Shown one piece after another: positions 22,331-34,889 of a DNA stretch of 64,000 nt. The stretch spans positions 5,016,759-5,080,758 of the forward strand of contig NW_024468911.1 in NCBI RefSeq assembly GCF_011745365.1. Direction: 5' to 3'. A program made the position numbers and the translations under genes. This DNA is from Cryphonectria parasitica EP155 (lineage: Eukaryota; Ascomycota; Sordariomycetes; Diaporthales; Cryphonectriaceae). Each line of letters starts with the position of its first letter. Position 1 is the stretch's first letter. The notes beneath the pieces are model-generated. The model did no database searches. It was not told the origin of the DNA and saw nothing but the letters and a program-made list of their open reading frames with translations.

Positions 22331-23011
22331 AAGCCATGGCCCATTCGACTAGTTTGTTATATTAAAGGGAGCCTAGCTGGCGAGGGCAGTTCACATTGGA
22401 ATTCCTATAGAGCTTACACGTAAACATATATACACACGCCAATACCCAGATAGAGTTATCCTTGTGCCTCTTACTACGGATTTCCCGTGTCACACCAGCT
22501 ACGCCTAGACGCCTGGAGCTGCATCATATTGAATGTATGATTCGCGAGTCATCGTCAAGCCGAACCGCGAGGCCTGAGAGCGCGAGGTTACAGCAACCCT
22601 ACGAGCAGCGTCTTTCCCCGCGGAGGGGGTTAAACTAAGTACTCCACACACTCGGTGGACCAGACGTCTCCAGTGCGGAGTGACAGGCCGGTAAATGGGA
22701 TGCGGAGTACTATCCATGGCCTTGCTTGAGTAGTCTCACACGTCTGACCTCATGCATGGTCATGTTGGAGGGCTCGCCATTGGATTCAAGACCCGAAGGT
22801 GCAGCCGATGCTATGCGGAGAAATGCTGCACAGCTTCTCTCCTTGGGAGCATCCTCTGCGACAACAACGTAAAACAAGTCAATTTTGTGGTTGGATTTCT
22901 GTCTCTATAAAAAGGCATTGGCTTTCTGTGAACTCGGTTCTCTGGTCTCCTGGAGAAGGGCTGGGAGTTGTTGAAGTGATGCCCTCAGCAAGTTTGTGAT
23001 TCACAGCATTC
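22331..23011. other. intergenic upstream of the P450 gene
   Basis: No gene is seen. The last 110 bp include a good TATA element for the P450. Confidence 0.6.
22906..22915 (+). promoter_or_regulatory. TATA box of P450 gene
   Basis: TATAAAAAGG lies 106 bp upstream of the P450 start codon in otherwise ordinary sequence. The position fits a core promoter with a short 5' UTR. Confidence 0.55.
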
Positions 23012-24757
23012 ATGATGTTGATCAACGAACTCTTCCTCATCGCCCCAGGCTATATCGCCTCACATCCATTCCAGGCGGTCTTCACGCTCACTCCATTGTT
23101 CCTCTTCGTCTATATCCTCATCAATGAAGCCACTCGCTACCGTGCCCGGGTCCCGGGTATGAATGGTCCTCCTGGGCTACCACTCATCGGCAATCTGCTC
23201 TCCATTCGCACCGATGCAGCCGCTCAGTACAAGGAGTGGTCCAAGACGTATGGGGATGTGTACCAGGTGCAGATGGGCAACGTCCCTATCGTGGTGGTGA
23301 ACAGTGCCAAGGCAGCCAAGGCCTTGTGGGTTGGGCAGTCACAGGCGCTGAGCTCGAGGCCGGTCACCTATACTTTTCACAAGGTAAGCAGTTGCTTGGG
23401 TATGCTCATATCACACAGAGGTTGCTTCGAGTAACACGGAAGTTGCAGGTAGCATCATCGACACAGGGCCTGACGATAGGCACCTCTCCCTACGATGATT
23501 CCCTCAAACGACGCAAGAAAGGCGTAGCCGTGGCTGTCAACAAGCCCGCCATCGCCAGCTACGTGCCTTACTTGGACACCGAGTCCCGCACCTTCATTCG
23601 CGACCTGCTCGAAAATGGGGCCTCTGGTGCCCAGCCCATCGATCCCCTCCCTTTTATCCAGAGGCTCTCGCTGAGCCTGGCGGTGACCATCAACTGGGGC
23701 GTGCGAATTCCCTCTGTCGCCGACCCGTTGTTTCAAGAGATCGTGGCCGTCGAGGAGGAGCTCAACCGCTTCCGCTCGACCACGGGCAACCTGCAGGACT
23801 ACGTGCCGCTGCTGCGTCTGAACCCGATCAACCTGCACTCGGCACGGGCGCGGGCGATGCGAGCGCGCCGAGACACGTACCTTGCCCGCCTCAACGGGGA
23901 CCTGGCCGCCAAGGTTGAGAAGGGCACGCACAGGCCGTGCATACAGGCCAATGTCATCAAATACAAGGACGAGGTGCTGAGCGAGACGGAGCTGACGAGC
24001 ATCAGCCTGAGCATGCTCGGGGGCGGGTTCGAGACCGTCGCCAGCACGGTGCAGTGGAGCGTGGGGTGGCTGGCGCAGCACCCAGAGATCCAGGAGCGTG
24101 CGTTCCAGGAGATCAGGGCGTTCCAGGGCCTGAAGGAGGGCGACGAGGAGAGTGTCGATCCGCTGTGTGATGCGGCAGACGACCAAAAATGTCCGTACAT
24201 GAACGCGATGGCCAAGGAGGCGCTTCGCTATTTCACTGTCATACCTCTGAACCTGCCGAGGGAGACGACGAGAGATGTCGAGTATGAGGGGCTGTTCATC
24301 CCCAAAGGCACGACAGTATACATGAATGCTACGGCTTGCAATCATGGTGAGTTCTCTCCTCTCGTTCGCTCTAATAAACCCTAGGCTTTTCAGCGCACCA
24401 TTCTCCTGCTGACTAGTAACACCCACCCTTTCAGACGAGGAACTGTGGGAAGATCCGCACGTCTTCCGACCCGAGCGATGGCTCGAGAAGCCCGATGCGC
24501 CGGTGTTCACGTTTGGCCTTGGCTACAGGATGTGTGCAGGTCATCTCCTGGCCACACGAGAGCTGTACCTCATCTTCATGAGGCTGTTGGCGAGCTTCAC
24601 GCTCAAGCCACACGGGACTGGAGACTTCGACCCGGCCAAGGGTGGCAAGAATCCACGGGATCTGATCATGGCTCCACATAGCTACAGCGTGTACTGCGTG
24701 CCGAGGAATGAGAAGAAGTTGAAAGCCCTGCTGGCTGACCTGAAGGAGGAGGAATAA
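23012..24757 (+). CDS. cytochrome P450, CYP504 (phenylacetate hydroxylase)-like
   Basis: Exons 23012-23383, 23449-24346 and 24435-24757 encode 530 aa. An N-terminal membrane anchor (about residues 20-45) precedes the proline-rich hinge GMNGPPGLPLIGN. The I-helix reads LGGGFETVAST, the ExxR motif is E381-ALR384, and the heme loop FGLGYRMCAG has the thiolate Cys457. The stretches LTIGTSPYDDSLKRRKKGVA, IDPLPFIQRLSLSLAVTINW and FRSTTGNLQDYVPLLRLNP match my recollection of the CYP504 family. That family hydroxylates phenylacetate or 3-hydroxyphenylacetate in the homogentisate route. No homogentisate genes are adjacent, so the exact reaction is inferred. It should be ER-anchored and use a P450 reductase. 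A TATA box lies upstream. Confidence 0.88.
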
Positions 24758-25119
24758 AAAATAAAAAATAAAAAAAAGGGGGGGGGGGGAACTACATGTT
24801 TGTGCTTAGGATCCTGTGGTCAATGGTTAATTGATCTATGATTGTGGGAATATAGAGCGAGAATACTGAAGTAGTCTTCCAGCATTTGTTTGTCTTCGAA
24901 AGAGAATATGAAAGGTTGGCAGGCGGTGATGAAATTCAGCCTTTCGACTTGCAAGCAGAAGTGGTTGAAAGAAACAGTACAGAGGGAGAAGGGAGCCAAA
25001 CCAAGAACAGGGTTAGGGTCCTACTGGTATCGCCGTCAAAGCTCGATAGCAAGAGTACTGTTGAGCCGCCGTCACTGCTTCTTGCCAGCTTCAGCAGACT
25101 GCGAGGCCGACCTCTACTT
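24758..25119. other. intergenic between tandem genes
   Basis: This begins with an A/T-rich run followed by G10-11 (about 24757-24790), immediately after the P450 stop codon. No coding feature is supported. It contains the promoter of the downstream phosphatase gene. Confidence 0.55.
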
Positions 25120-25749
25120 ATGAGCACCATATTCAGACGCACCATGTCTCGTTTCACGATAGCTAATCTGCATCGTATGGAGGTTGCAGCGCTGTCAGAA
25201 CAGCTGCTTGCCCTCAAGTCTCCGGACAATTCCATCGCAATCATCGACGTTCGCGACGGTGGTCAGCTCCTCCCTCCTCCTTTCCCCCTGCCTGCCCTTG
25301 TTCGGAGATACCGTGTATACTGATCGACTCATTGGCTCCTGGTAGACCATATTGGCGGCCACATCAAGGGCTCGCGATGGGTTCCCTCCCACCAGTTCGA
25401 CGAGTGGCTCCCCACTCTCCTCCGCCAGCTCCAGAACACCAACACCGTCGTCTTCCACTGCGCCCTGTCGAAGCAACGTGGGCCCAGTGCCGCCCTACGA
25501 TACATACGAGAGCGAGAGGCACAATACGGTCCCGAGTCTGTGGCTGCGCCAGGTGATTTGCAGGGCAACAGCGGCAGCCACGATGCTACCAAGGAAGCTG
25601 CGGCAGGCGAAGAGGTCGACAAGAAGCAGCAGCCAGTTGCGCAAAAGATCTGTGTCTTGAGGGGAGGCTTCTCCAAGTGGCAAGAGTCTCATGGCCCAGA
25701 CGAGCGCCTCACGGAAGCGTATGTGAAGGATCTATGGGAGGACTACTGA
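25120..25749 (+). CDS. CDC25/rhodanese-like phosphatase (Ibp1/Ych1/Arr2 type)
   Basis: Exons 25120-25261 and 25346-25749 give 181 aa. ATG at 25120 is the first in frame, and a second ATG at 25144 is possible. The first exon ends in IIDVRDG and the second begins DHIGGHIKGSRWVPSHQFDE, the usual rhodanese fold entry. The active loop is HCALSKQRGPSAA with Cys86 and Arg92 in a CX5R pattern. The SxxRGP form is typical of the small fungal Cdc25-like phosphatases and arsenate reductases. Those act as protein-tyrosine-type phosphatases or, in some species, reduce arsenate with glutathione. Sequence alone does not separate the two. An Ala/Gly/Lys-rich insertion of about 35 residues lies before the final helix. 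The donor is GTCAGC; an alternative GTGGTC three bases earlier would drop one residue. Confidence 0.85.
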
Positions 25750-27317
25750 GCGGCAGATATCGCACGAGCAAGGTACTCCGATTCAGGACTCCCGATTGTA
25801 CGGCGAAAGCAAGACTGTTGGCTTGCTGCACGCAACATCTGGACCTGGGCCCGCTCATACTCTGAAGCTTCACCAGGTTTAGCAGAGCCCCCAAACTTGT
25901 CGCCCCGACTGTCCTGGCCATGACGGGTGGCTTGATTGAGGAACGGCTCTCCATTTCACAGGCTCAGATTGTACGGCATCAGAGGGCTCCGAAGGCTCCA
26001 TTCTACTTCTGCAGATCTTGTAAGGGTCTGTAGAGGGCACTTCTCGTGCAGCTGTCCCTTATGAGGTGGCTTCGTTTCTTGACTGGGGAATTCACCATCC
26101 CCGACTGCATAGTTATTGCAGAAACGGCCAAGAAGCGCGAGAATCTGCCAGGGCAAAATTCAAGCTAGTTTCGATGTGCGCATCTGCTACGCGAGCCCGC
26201 CCACGAATATCTCGGCCTCCCTCATCCAACAGTCGACTCTATTCACAACTTAGTCTGCAATCAGTCGTCATTGTAGTCTCGAATCAAAGAACAATGCACC
26301 ATATTCTCACTCTTGAGCTGTCAGTGAAATGCAAGCAAAAGACTTGGCGAGCCTGCACAGCCCTTGGCTTTCTGTCGGATCACGTTCCAAAGCACAGGCT
26401 CTCATGCGCCGGACTATTCTCACATCCGAACAAATCCTGGGCTTGCGATTTGCACAATCCTGGCATTACGATTTCTGGAGATGCAATTTCCAACAGAAAC
26501 GCCCAGCCATGTTTGCCCTGGCTTGGAACTCGCCTTTTCGTGACCCCTTATTGAAATTAAGGCCAAGCCTCTCTACTCGATACCACCTCAGATTTTCATA
26601 ATTTACGCGGAGAATAATGTGTCCATGGCAGGTTATGACACAAATTTATAGATCCTATTGTTATTGCCCAGGACAGTCCGTTAGCAGCGGGCCAGAACAT
26701 ACAGAGATCTTTAGGACAAATCTATTCAGGTGCGGGAAGGCCTGGTCGCATAACAAGTGTAAACCCAACGCATACAAACACAAAATATTGATCTAAAGCT
26801 GCATTGCCGCGACCGCGAAGCTTTGAACTATATGTCCCTTAAGATATAGAACGTCAGAGGACCCTTCAGAACTCAGCGAGGCAAACGCCAATCCTACGCT
26901 GCGATCATCTGGGTGTCGATTCCTTCTGTGCGCGGAGAGACATTTTCCCATGCATAGGAGCACTTCCACATTTGCGGGGGAAATTGGCTGGATCTGGAAG
27001 GTTGGCACAGTGACATTGGTGATTGGGGATCTCAAGTCGCATAGAAGCTCCTAAAGGGGCTAATTATCCGCTACGTCAAAGCATAAACGACGCCCTTGCG
27101 GAATTCTAACCCCCGAGAACTAATAAGAATATTGTGCTATTGTGCATAAGACACGAGGTCGAATATCAAGTAGTAGTTGAAATGTTGCAATGATCATTAT
27201 AGATAAAGTCTCGAAGATGCGCACGTCTGTCCCAGGAGCACAGCGGCGACACCCTCCATTCTGAGACGAAATTCAGAGGACGAACCCTTGCGACCTATGG
27301 CGAACATCCTCTTGACC
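25750..27317. other. intergenic, 1.6 kb
   Basis: No supported gene. An open frame of about 160 codons near 26.07-26.55 kb starts only at GTG and has no recognisable domain, so I do not call it. Confidence 0.55.
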
Positions 27318-28607
27318 ATGAAGCTCACTCAGGTAGCTGCCGCCATAGTGGCAAGCCTCGTCGGGTCGGCCTCGGCGGCGATCTCCTCTGTGGTCACTGG
27401 GACACCCATGGGATTTGCATCATCCGTAACGGGCGGCGGGACGGCAACACCCGTGTACCCAACCACGATCGACGAGCTCAAGAGCTACCTGACCTCTTCG
27501 TCGGCAGAGGTCATCGTCATCTCGGGCACGTTCGATTTCGCTGGCAGCGAGGGCACGCAGACAGAAGAGGCATGCAATGCGTACTCATGCACGCCGTCAG
27601 ACGGCGGGCAGGCTCTACTCAACACTCTCGACGGGTGCGGGTCCACGGCGGTCTACGATGTGACCATCGATACAGCTGCCTATCAGGGCATTGCTGTCGC
27701 TTCGGACAAGACCCTCGTCGGCACAGACGGCGCGACGTTGAATGGCAAGGGCTTGGTGTTTAATGGTGTATCGAATATCATCATCCAGAACATTGCCATC
27801 ACGAACTTGAATCCGGTCAGTCGCGAAGCCTGTGATGGCCCTCGATTTTGATAAATATGACAATTCCGTTTACTGACTCTCAGTAGGAATACGTTTGGGG
27901 AGGGGATGCGTTGTCTTTCACAGACACGAACAATATATGGATTGATCACGTTACTACTTCGAGCCTGGGCCGACAGCACTATTCCTTTGGCACAGGGTCC
28001 AACAACGCCGTGACTATTTCCAACAGCTTCATTGACGGTAGCACAGATTACTCGGCTAGTAAGTTCACCATGACCACCTTCCCGTCCTGGCGTCTCTTCG
28101 CCTCGCGATACAACAAGACTGGTACCTGACGTCCTTGTAGCCTGTGATGGTCACACCTATTGGGGCCTCGAGCTCGTCGGATCTGGCGACTTCATCACCT
28201 TCTATCAGAACTGGGTATACTACACATCCGGACGGAGCCCAGCGCTCAGCGGCAACACCGTCTTCCATGCCGTCAACAACGTCTGGTCATCCAACTCGGG
28301 CCACCTGATCGAGGGGACAGACGACGGCATGGGTCTCTACGAGGGAAACTACTTCATCAACACCCCGACCATCGTCGCGGACGGCTTCGTGGGCCAGCTC
28401 TTCAGCTCCGAGTCTGCGGACCTCTCGCAGTGTGACACCTACCTTGGGAGGAACTGCGTCGTGAACCTGTTGGGATCAGACACCGGAACCTTCGACTATG
28501 ATCAGTATGGATGGTTCTCGGATCTGTCAGGCCGGCCCATCGTTGCTGCAGCATCGGCGTCGTCTATCGCTACCTCTGTGGTTGACAACGCTGGAAACAC
28601 ACTGTGA
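27318..28607 (+). CDS. secreted pectin lyase, polysaccharide lyase family 1
   Basis: Exons 27318-27815, 27887-28058 and 28141-28607 give 378 aa. I choose the ATG at 27318 because it yields a clean signal peptide (MKLTQVAAAIVASLVGSASA); an in-frame ATG at 27297 would add seven residues. The mature protein is a right-handed beta-helix. Landmarks are YPTTIDELKSYLTSS, the paired Cys region TEEACNAYSC, EYVWGGDALSFTDTNNIWID followed by HVTTSSLGRQHYSFG, and ACDGHTYWGLELVGS. YYTSGRSPALSGNT carries the catalytic Arg. The CDG and TSGRSP motifs favour pectin lyase over calcium-dependent pectate lyase. It would cleave methylated homogalacturonan of plant walls by beta-elimination. It is the last intact gene before the AT-rich island. 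Confidence 0.9.
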
Positions 28608-29447
28608 GCGAGGAGAGGACCTAATGTGCTCGGATGGGTGTTCTTCTTGAATGATTGTAAATAATAATATGCATCGACCACGTACAAGCGTTTTTATTCA
28701 TGCATTATAAAATTTCCCTTCTATTCATCTTTTCTTTTGTTCTCGAATCTAGTCCATCGTATTCCTGTGTCCAGGCCCTCTCGCCCGTGAGTTCTGGATG
28801 CAAATTTAACGTGGAAATAAGCATCGATTCAGTAGGACCGCACCATGTGCAATGTCCATTCTCGAGTGCAGATAATATGCCATTTGTTAAAATGGTCTCT
28901 TATCGATCCTAGCTCTGCAGGAAAAAAATTGATAACCAAGGAAAAGCGGGGAAAATGGGCAGAAATTTGAACATGAAGGTGACCCACAAAACATGATTGG
29001 CTCTCGTTCGTCGTTCAGATTTCGCTCAATTAGGAAGGTGATTTTGGTGTGTTTTTTCTCGAAAAGACATCTTTTTCAAGCTGAAATATCTCGATGAAAT
29101 ATCTGTTCTAGATATAGAGATTGGAATAGCTGAAAGAGCCGAAGTATAGGTAATTAATGCTAGGATTAGGAGATTGATATGCTCTGTGATTAGCTGTACT
29201 TTGATATAGGAGATGAAGGTAGCTTTGGAGTTAGTAATTATATTATTGTAGCTCAAAAGCTATTTATCTTTACAAATAATAGCACTTGAATCTTTGTTTA
29301 GTATTAAAATTCAGATAGAGATATAGGTTAGTAGTTAAGCTAATGAATTCTATTTACTTCTATGTACTTGATACAAGTTAAAAAGAAATGAAGATATATC
29401 TAGAAACTTCTTCTGAAGTCTCAACAATAGTGCAGTTCTACTAAGAA
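28608..29447. other. transition into AT-rich island
   Basis: Base composition falls sharply downstream of the pectin lyase. A 76-codon minus-strand open frame at 29026-29256 is present but not recognisable. It may be a remnant of a decayed gene or repeat. Confidence 0.5.
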
Positions 29448-29452
29448 TCTAG

Positions 29453-29892
29453 TGTGATGAGCACTGCAGCAATCCGAAGATTCCTAAGTACACAAAGAGG
29501 TTTATGCTAACAAGAGCAGTATCAAAGTATCAAGTTCTTGAATACGAAACTGTACAAGTTCTAATAAGCAATGCAAGTATTCACTGCCTTTGGGGCTACT
29601 CAGTGTATGAAACTGAATACTTAGATTAACAACTGAAGAGCTATATACTGAATCCATCTAATGATAATAAACGTATCCTTATATATTCAGCTCTTTGTTA
29701 TGGCTCACCTAGCTCATCATGATCCGTGATCCGCATTGCAGTGATCCAGTAAGTAGCTCACTTGTTCTGTTGTAATCCAATCCTAACCCTTGCTTATGTA
29801 ATTTCCAGTGGTTGTTCGATGATGGGTTGTGATACCTGGTTCCTTGTTAGCAAGGCTTGTTTCGTAACCTGCATGTTGAATGGATTATAACA
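29453..29892 (-). repeat. left LTR of element 1
   Basis: 440 bp, starting TGTGATGAG and ending TTATAACA on the plus strand. Its partner is at 36422-36861. In the 40 bases beginning at the GCACTG near its start, the partners differ at six positions, all transitions. Confidence 0.92.
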
Positions 29893-30074
29893 TTATTTCC
29901 CTTCTATCAGTCGTTGTTCTCAACATTTTTCTGTAAGTTTCCTAGCAAGCTGTTCATAGATCTGATTATTCCTTCCTAATTGAGATATCGAATAGAATCG
30001 AAAAATCCCTTTTTTGAAAATCCGAACAACGTTTTCAGCTTTCTCTAACTATCGATCTTCAAGATTTCAAAGTC

Positions 30075-30613
30075 ATGCCTTGTTCTTTCTGTGTATCGAA
30101 GGGATTGGAGTGTAAGATGATGAAAAGTACTAAGCAGTATTTCTGTTATATTCGTTGGAGTTGTTCCTGCAATGATTCCGATATTCCAGTAAATGCTTGT
30201 AGATTTGCCTCTTTCCTAGATTTTTCCTTGTTCGCTCTCTGATTCTTATAATAGTATCTCGTATTACTATCGAACTTGATTGCTTAGATCGGAAGGAGTT
30301 AGATGCGGAGGAAGTTCTTTTCAAGCTTCAGTCCAAATTGGATGAAGCAATAGCCCGCTTGATGCGTTTGCAGAAACAGAAACGTTCTCTGCATAATTGT
30401 AGCGCGAAGATAATTAGTTAGGATCTGCATTCCCTGGACGAGTTGGAGGAGAAGGAGCGTTAGAAGGAGGATGCTCAGCGTGCTGCCGAATCTGAAGCTG
30501 TAGCTGAGGCTTAGTCTTGGGGTGCTCTCGATGTGGTGAATTGGGACAGTATTTTAGGGAATGAGGTTTCTGGGGCTTCTGGATCTCGGTTCGGAGCGGA
30601 GCGATTGTCTTAG
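30075..30613 (+). pseudogene. antisense accessory ORF of element 1: Cys-cluster plus coiled coil
   Basis: This lies between the left LTR and the integrase end, on the strand opposite gag-pol. It begins ATG with MPCSFCVSKGLECKMM, a CX2CX6C half like that of Zn(II)2Cys6 domains, with more Cys following. After a stop-ridden stretch and an apparent frame shift there is a Leu/Glu/Lys/Arg-rich segment (for example KLDEAIARLMRLQKQKRS) of coiled-coil character, then an acidic Ser/Gly tail (ALDVVNWDSILGNEV). I recall similar predicted proteins being common with fungal gypsy elements; their role is unknown. Confidence 0.6.
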
Positions 30614-31017
30614 GTACTGGTTTTCTTCTTCTAATATTCAGCTATCTTTTCCTGAGCATTTTTGACATTTTTCTGCAGTTCTTAAGAATTTTCGCTTGCT
30701 GAATAATCCTTTCATTTAATGAGATATTTCCTTGTATTGTTTATGCTTCTGTGCTTGAGAATCTTCTCTATCTTGTACTCTGGTTTATTGTTTTCCACTT
30801 CTGCTGTATTGTCTGTTGGTATTTCCTGTGCTGCTGATTCTAATAGTAAGATGTGGAAAACTGGATATATTCTCATTCTATGAAGTAATGCTAATTCGTA
30901 GTTAACTGGGGAGATCTATTGTAAGATTTTGAATAATTCTAACTTCTTATGATTGAGTTTATTGCTAGATCTTGTTATTTTAATATTTTTTCGAAGTAGG
31001 TAGATCTTATTTTCTTC

Positions 31018-31905
31018 CTATAGGATTGATTTCTCAATCCTTTTGGAGTTTGCATACTGCATTATTCGTTCTTGAACGAATTGTAGTTCTGATTGAAATT
31101 CCTTCTGAACTTTCTTAATCTTTTTAACTCTTTTATCTGCAGCTTCTGCATCTGCTCCTAGCAGTGCTTCGTAGTAAGCTGTTGGATTATATCTGTAGAA
31201 TGCAAAGAATAATAATTTCTTCATTATACTTATATCTGCGCTATTATAAGCGAACTATGCAAGAAGTAATAGATTAACCCAGTTATTCTATTCCTGATTG
31301 ATATAGTATTGTAGATATTATTCAATAACTTGATTCATTCTTTCTGTTTATTTATCTATTTGCGAATGAAATACTGTAGATATTCTATAGTGTATTCCGA
31401 GCTGTTTTATGAGTAAAGTTCAAAACTTTAAGTTGAACTTCCTGTTTCTATCGGAGATTACTTCTTTTAGCATGCTATAGTTAGCAATAATTGTTCTGAG
31501 AAATGCATATGCGAGTTCTTCTACTATACTACTTTCCTTGTAGGAAAGAAAGTAAGCATACTTGCTTAGTTTGCAAATCACTACTAGAATGCTATTATAT
31601 TGCATCTTAGTTAAGAGTTCTTATAAGAGAGATAGCTTAATAATAAAATCTAGACTAATGAATTGCTAAACAGTTATAGGTACTGATAAGGAGTGCAGTA
31701 GTTTGTAAGGCTTGTATCTTTCTGCTTTATTCTTCTTGCAGCTATTGCATTATTATAGAATACTTTCAATTCTTTTCTTAAGATCTGATGGATTTCAGTG
31801 TTTTTTGATGCATTTGTAGATTGCTCTAATTCCCTGATATTCATATGCTGATGTACTGTATACATTCTTGATGTAGTTATCTTGTTTATCTGGGATTATT
31901 GATTC
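31018..31905 (-). pseudogene. integrase remnant of element 1
   Basis: Minus-strand fragments in element order are an N-terminal zinc-binding-like part (31674-31865), a catalytic core piece containing SILVVICKLSKYAYF and ISDRNRKFN (31420-31605), and a C-terminal part with YRYNPTAYYEALLG (31018-31224). These match the order of gypsy integrases. They are separated by stops. Confidence 0.8.
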
Positions 31906-32034
31906 TGAATCCTTTTCTGAGAGTTCAATTCTGAAGATAGTATTCAGTTCTTTATATGCGTTAACGAGATTTCCTAACTCGTTTTGAGCGAAAATGTTCT
32001 GTATATTTAAGGAATCTGCATCTCGATAGTCTGA

Positions 32035-32190
32035 TCTTCTGCTAAGAGCATTTGCTTGTTTGTTCTCCGAGTCTTTGCAGTATACAATCTTGAAGTTGAA
32101 CTGTAAGAGGAATTCTGCTCATCTGACTTATTGCTTATTCAAAATCTTAATTATTATGAATGTAATTAGATTCTTATGATTCGAGTAAAC
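32035..32190 (-). pseudogene. RNase H / connection remnant of element 1
   Basis: Minus-strand translation gives a stretch resembling the gypsy RNase H end: SNHKNL, then a segment ending FNFKIVYCKDSENK, then ANALSRRSDY. In-frame stops are present. Confidence 0.7.
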
Positions 32191-32655
32191 TATGATTGAG
32201 TATTGTATGCTAATGAGATAGTATTATTACTCCTTGAAAGCTTTTATTATTGCTATGAATTTCTGATTAGAGATTCTGTAGTTGATTTCCGGGCTGTTCA
32301 ACTTCTTTGAGAAGTTGCTTATAATTCTTAGATATTCTCGATCATCTTGCTAACCAAATTGTTCTCTGAGTGCATATTCTGATGCATTAGTCTTAACTTC
32401 AAAGAGTTTGTAGAGATTTGCTTTATATAGAACTAGCTTTAAGGTAATATGCTTGATAATCTTGTTGAAGGCTTCTTACGCCTTGGAAATTCACTCGAAA
32501 GATTATTCTTTTTTGGTAAGATTTGTAAGGGAATATGCAATCCAGCTATAGTTCTTAATAAACTATTTGTAGAAGTTGATGTATTCGAGAAAAGATCTAA
32601 TATCTCTAACGTTTCTGAGAATTAGCTAGTTTCTGATAGCTTCTATCTTATCCTT

Positions 32656-33160
32656 CTATAGCTTAATGCATTCCAGCTCGATTGTAAACCCGAGATAATC
32701 AACTTTTTGTATATGAAAGTAGCTTTTTGCGAGTTTTACAAGAAGCTTTGCATTCTGAAGCGTTTGCAATACTGTTTCCACATATTTCTTATATTCTTCC
32801 AATGTTTGAGAGTAAATAAGAATGTTGTTGAGATAGGCAATAATGAACTGATCCAGATGCTTATATAGAATATGATTGATTATTTCCTGAAATAAAGCTA
32901 GGATATTCGTTAAACTGAAGAGCATAATCAAATATTTGTAGTATTTATAGCATATTCTGAAAGCAGTTTTCCATTCTTCTCCTTTCTTTACTCTAATTAG
33001 ATTATAAGCTTCTTTCAGATTCAGAACTATGAATTACTATGCTTCTTGTAGCTTATCTTATAATTCCTTAATGAGTAGCAATGAATATCAGTTCTTAATT
33101 GTGATATTGTTGAGTTGCTTATAATCAATGTATAGCTTGAGCTTGCTGTTTTTCTTGAGT
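32656..33160 (-). pseudogene. reverse transcriptase remnant of element 1
   Basis: Minus-strand frame carries KLKLYIDYKQLN, GEEWKTAFRICYKYYKYL and MLFSLTNILALFQEIIN. The catalytic box reads YLNNILIYS where active elements have YLDDIL, so both catalytic aspartates are lost, as expected from G-to-A change. The longest uninterrupted piece is 32656-32931. Confidence 0.88.
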
Positions 33161-34889
33161 ATAAACAGGATAAGATATTCTGCTGGTAATTGCAATGATC
33201 ATATGTATCCTTTCTTAAGATTCTCGTTAAGGTATTTTCTAAGTACTTCTAGCTGTGCTTTGTTTAGTCTGTAAATAGGGAAGAATTTGAGCTGTTTCTC
33301 TTTTTATAGCGGGATCTTGTGGTTGTATGAGCTGTGTTCTAGTAATTCCGTATTCAATTCTTTCTGGAATAGTTTCTTAAACTTGTAATATTCTCGTAAT
33401 ATATTTGCAAGTATTAGTTCTGGTTCTTGTGCTGTCTCTGCTACTTGGAGGAATAGTAGGTATTGTTGAGCGTATTTCTTTTCTGATAGCGTTTTCGAAG
33501 GCCTTGAGCGTTTGCTCCGGGCTGGAGCGAGTGCTTGAGGGCTTGGTTTTGAGGTTTTTTCTGTATGGATTTATAATTCATTTTCTGAAGCTTTTTCTTA
33601 TTATTCCGGGGCGGACTGATCTGCTGAGAGTTTCGCTTCTATTGTTTTGCTAATCTGTTAATGCTCTGGTACTGTTTGGGTTTGCTTATTACTAGATCCT
33701 TCTCCTTGAATTGCTAGCTCTGCTGACTTGGAAATATATAGGAAGTTGTATGAAGCTTCTTTTTCTGAATATTCTTCAATCACTGGCTTCAATTCTACGC
33801 TGTTGATTGTAACTATCTCTCTGAGTACAGCTTGTTTCCATAAGATCTAGCTAGTAGTTCAATCAATTTGAGAATTGTGCTTCTTGAGCTATGAAAGTTC
33901 TATAATCAGCTTATGCTGTGCTATATTCGTAATGTTAAAAGAAGCTCTGGTTATATATTCTTGAATCAAGATAGATAGATAATCAGTCTTCTTATCGATT
34001 ACTTCTTGATTGTATGCAACAGATTATTCTTCTATAGTGCTGAGGGTGTATGGGCGTCTCTTCCATCTCCATTGTAATTATGCTTGATTAATAATATATA
34101 GAAATATGAAGTTTCTCTGAGTGCTACTGTTCAATAGTGTACTGTACTTATATTCTTAAATGTATATATTGAACTTGATATAAGCATAATCTGTCTTGAA
34201 AGCTCTATATAGAAACTATTTCAGTTTGATTATCTGTAGTTTCTTTATAAGCAATTCTATTCTTTTGAGTTTGTTAAGAATTGCTTGTCCTTCTGAGCCT
34301 GCTTTGCTGCTTCTTGAGCAAGCTTCTTAGCTTGCTTTTGCTTATATTGTTATCATTCCTAGTCTTTCTTCTGTTAATACTAGTTGCAAATCTTGTTATT
34401 AATATAAATTGTATAGAATATTGTTTTGTATTGCTATTATTTTATTTTCTTGTTTATGCATTGTATGAAGCAATTATTCAATAGTTCGATGTATGCATTG
34501 TAATGCTGCTTGTTGAGAATCTCTCTGAAGTGGAGTTTCTATTCTTCAATAGTCTGAAGGATTTGTTCTAGTTCTCTAATGAGGAACTATTCGTATTGCA
34601 CTTTGTCTGAGAAATGCATTCTGCAGCTATAATAGATACAGAAGATTCAAGCTAATTCGTAATGTAGGTTGTAAAGTAGACTGATTCGAGGGTTCTTATC
34701 TTCTTATACTTTGATATTCTGCAAGAGGATGTAAGTAAAGAGCTCTTCCAGCTCTATTCTGTAGATGAGATATTCGATTCATGTTGTTTCCTTGTTTTAC
34801 TCAATGCTGAAAGGAAATCTTCCTGTAAGCTTCTTAGATTCATTGTTTACGAGAGATTTCAGTGAATCATTAAGTTGTTCATTCTGATT

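Noticed and set aside
23455..24510. Minus-strand frame of 351 codons opposite the P450
   Set aside because: Shadow of the P450 exons; Arg/Gln/His-rich composition with no recognisable motif.
26066..26554. Open frame of about 162 codons on the plus strand
   Set aside because: It starts only at GTG, has no domain or convincing coding composition, and no supporting splice structure.
33405..33653. Plus-strand Leu-rich ORF inside element 1, repeated at 41086-41310
   Set aside because: It is the complement of the pol region between protease and RT, not an independent gene.
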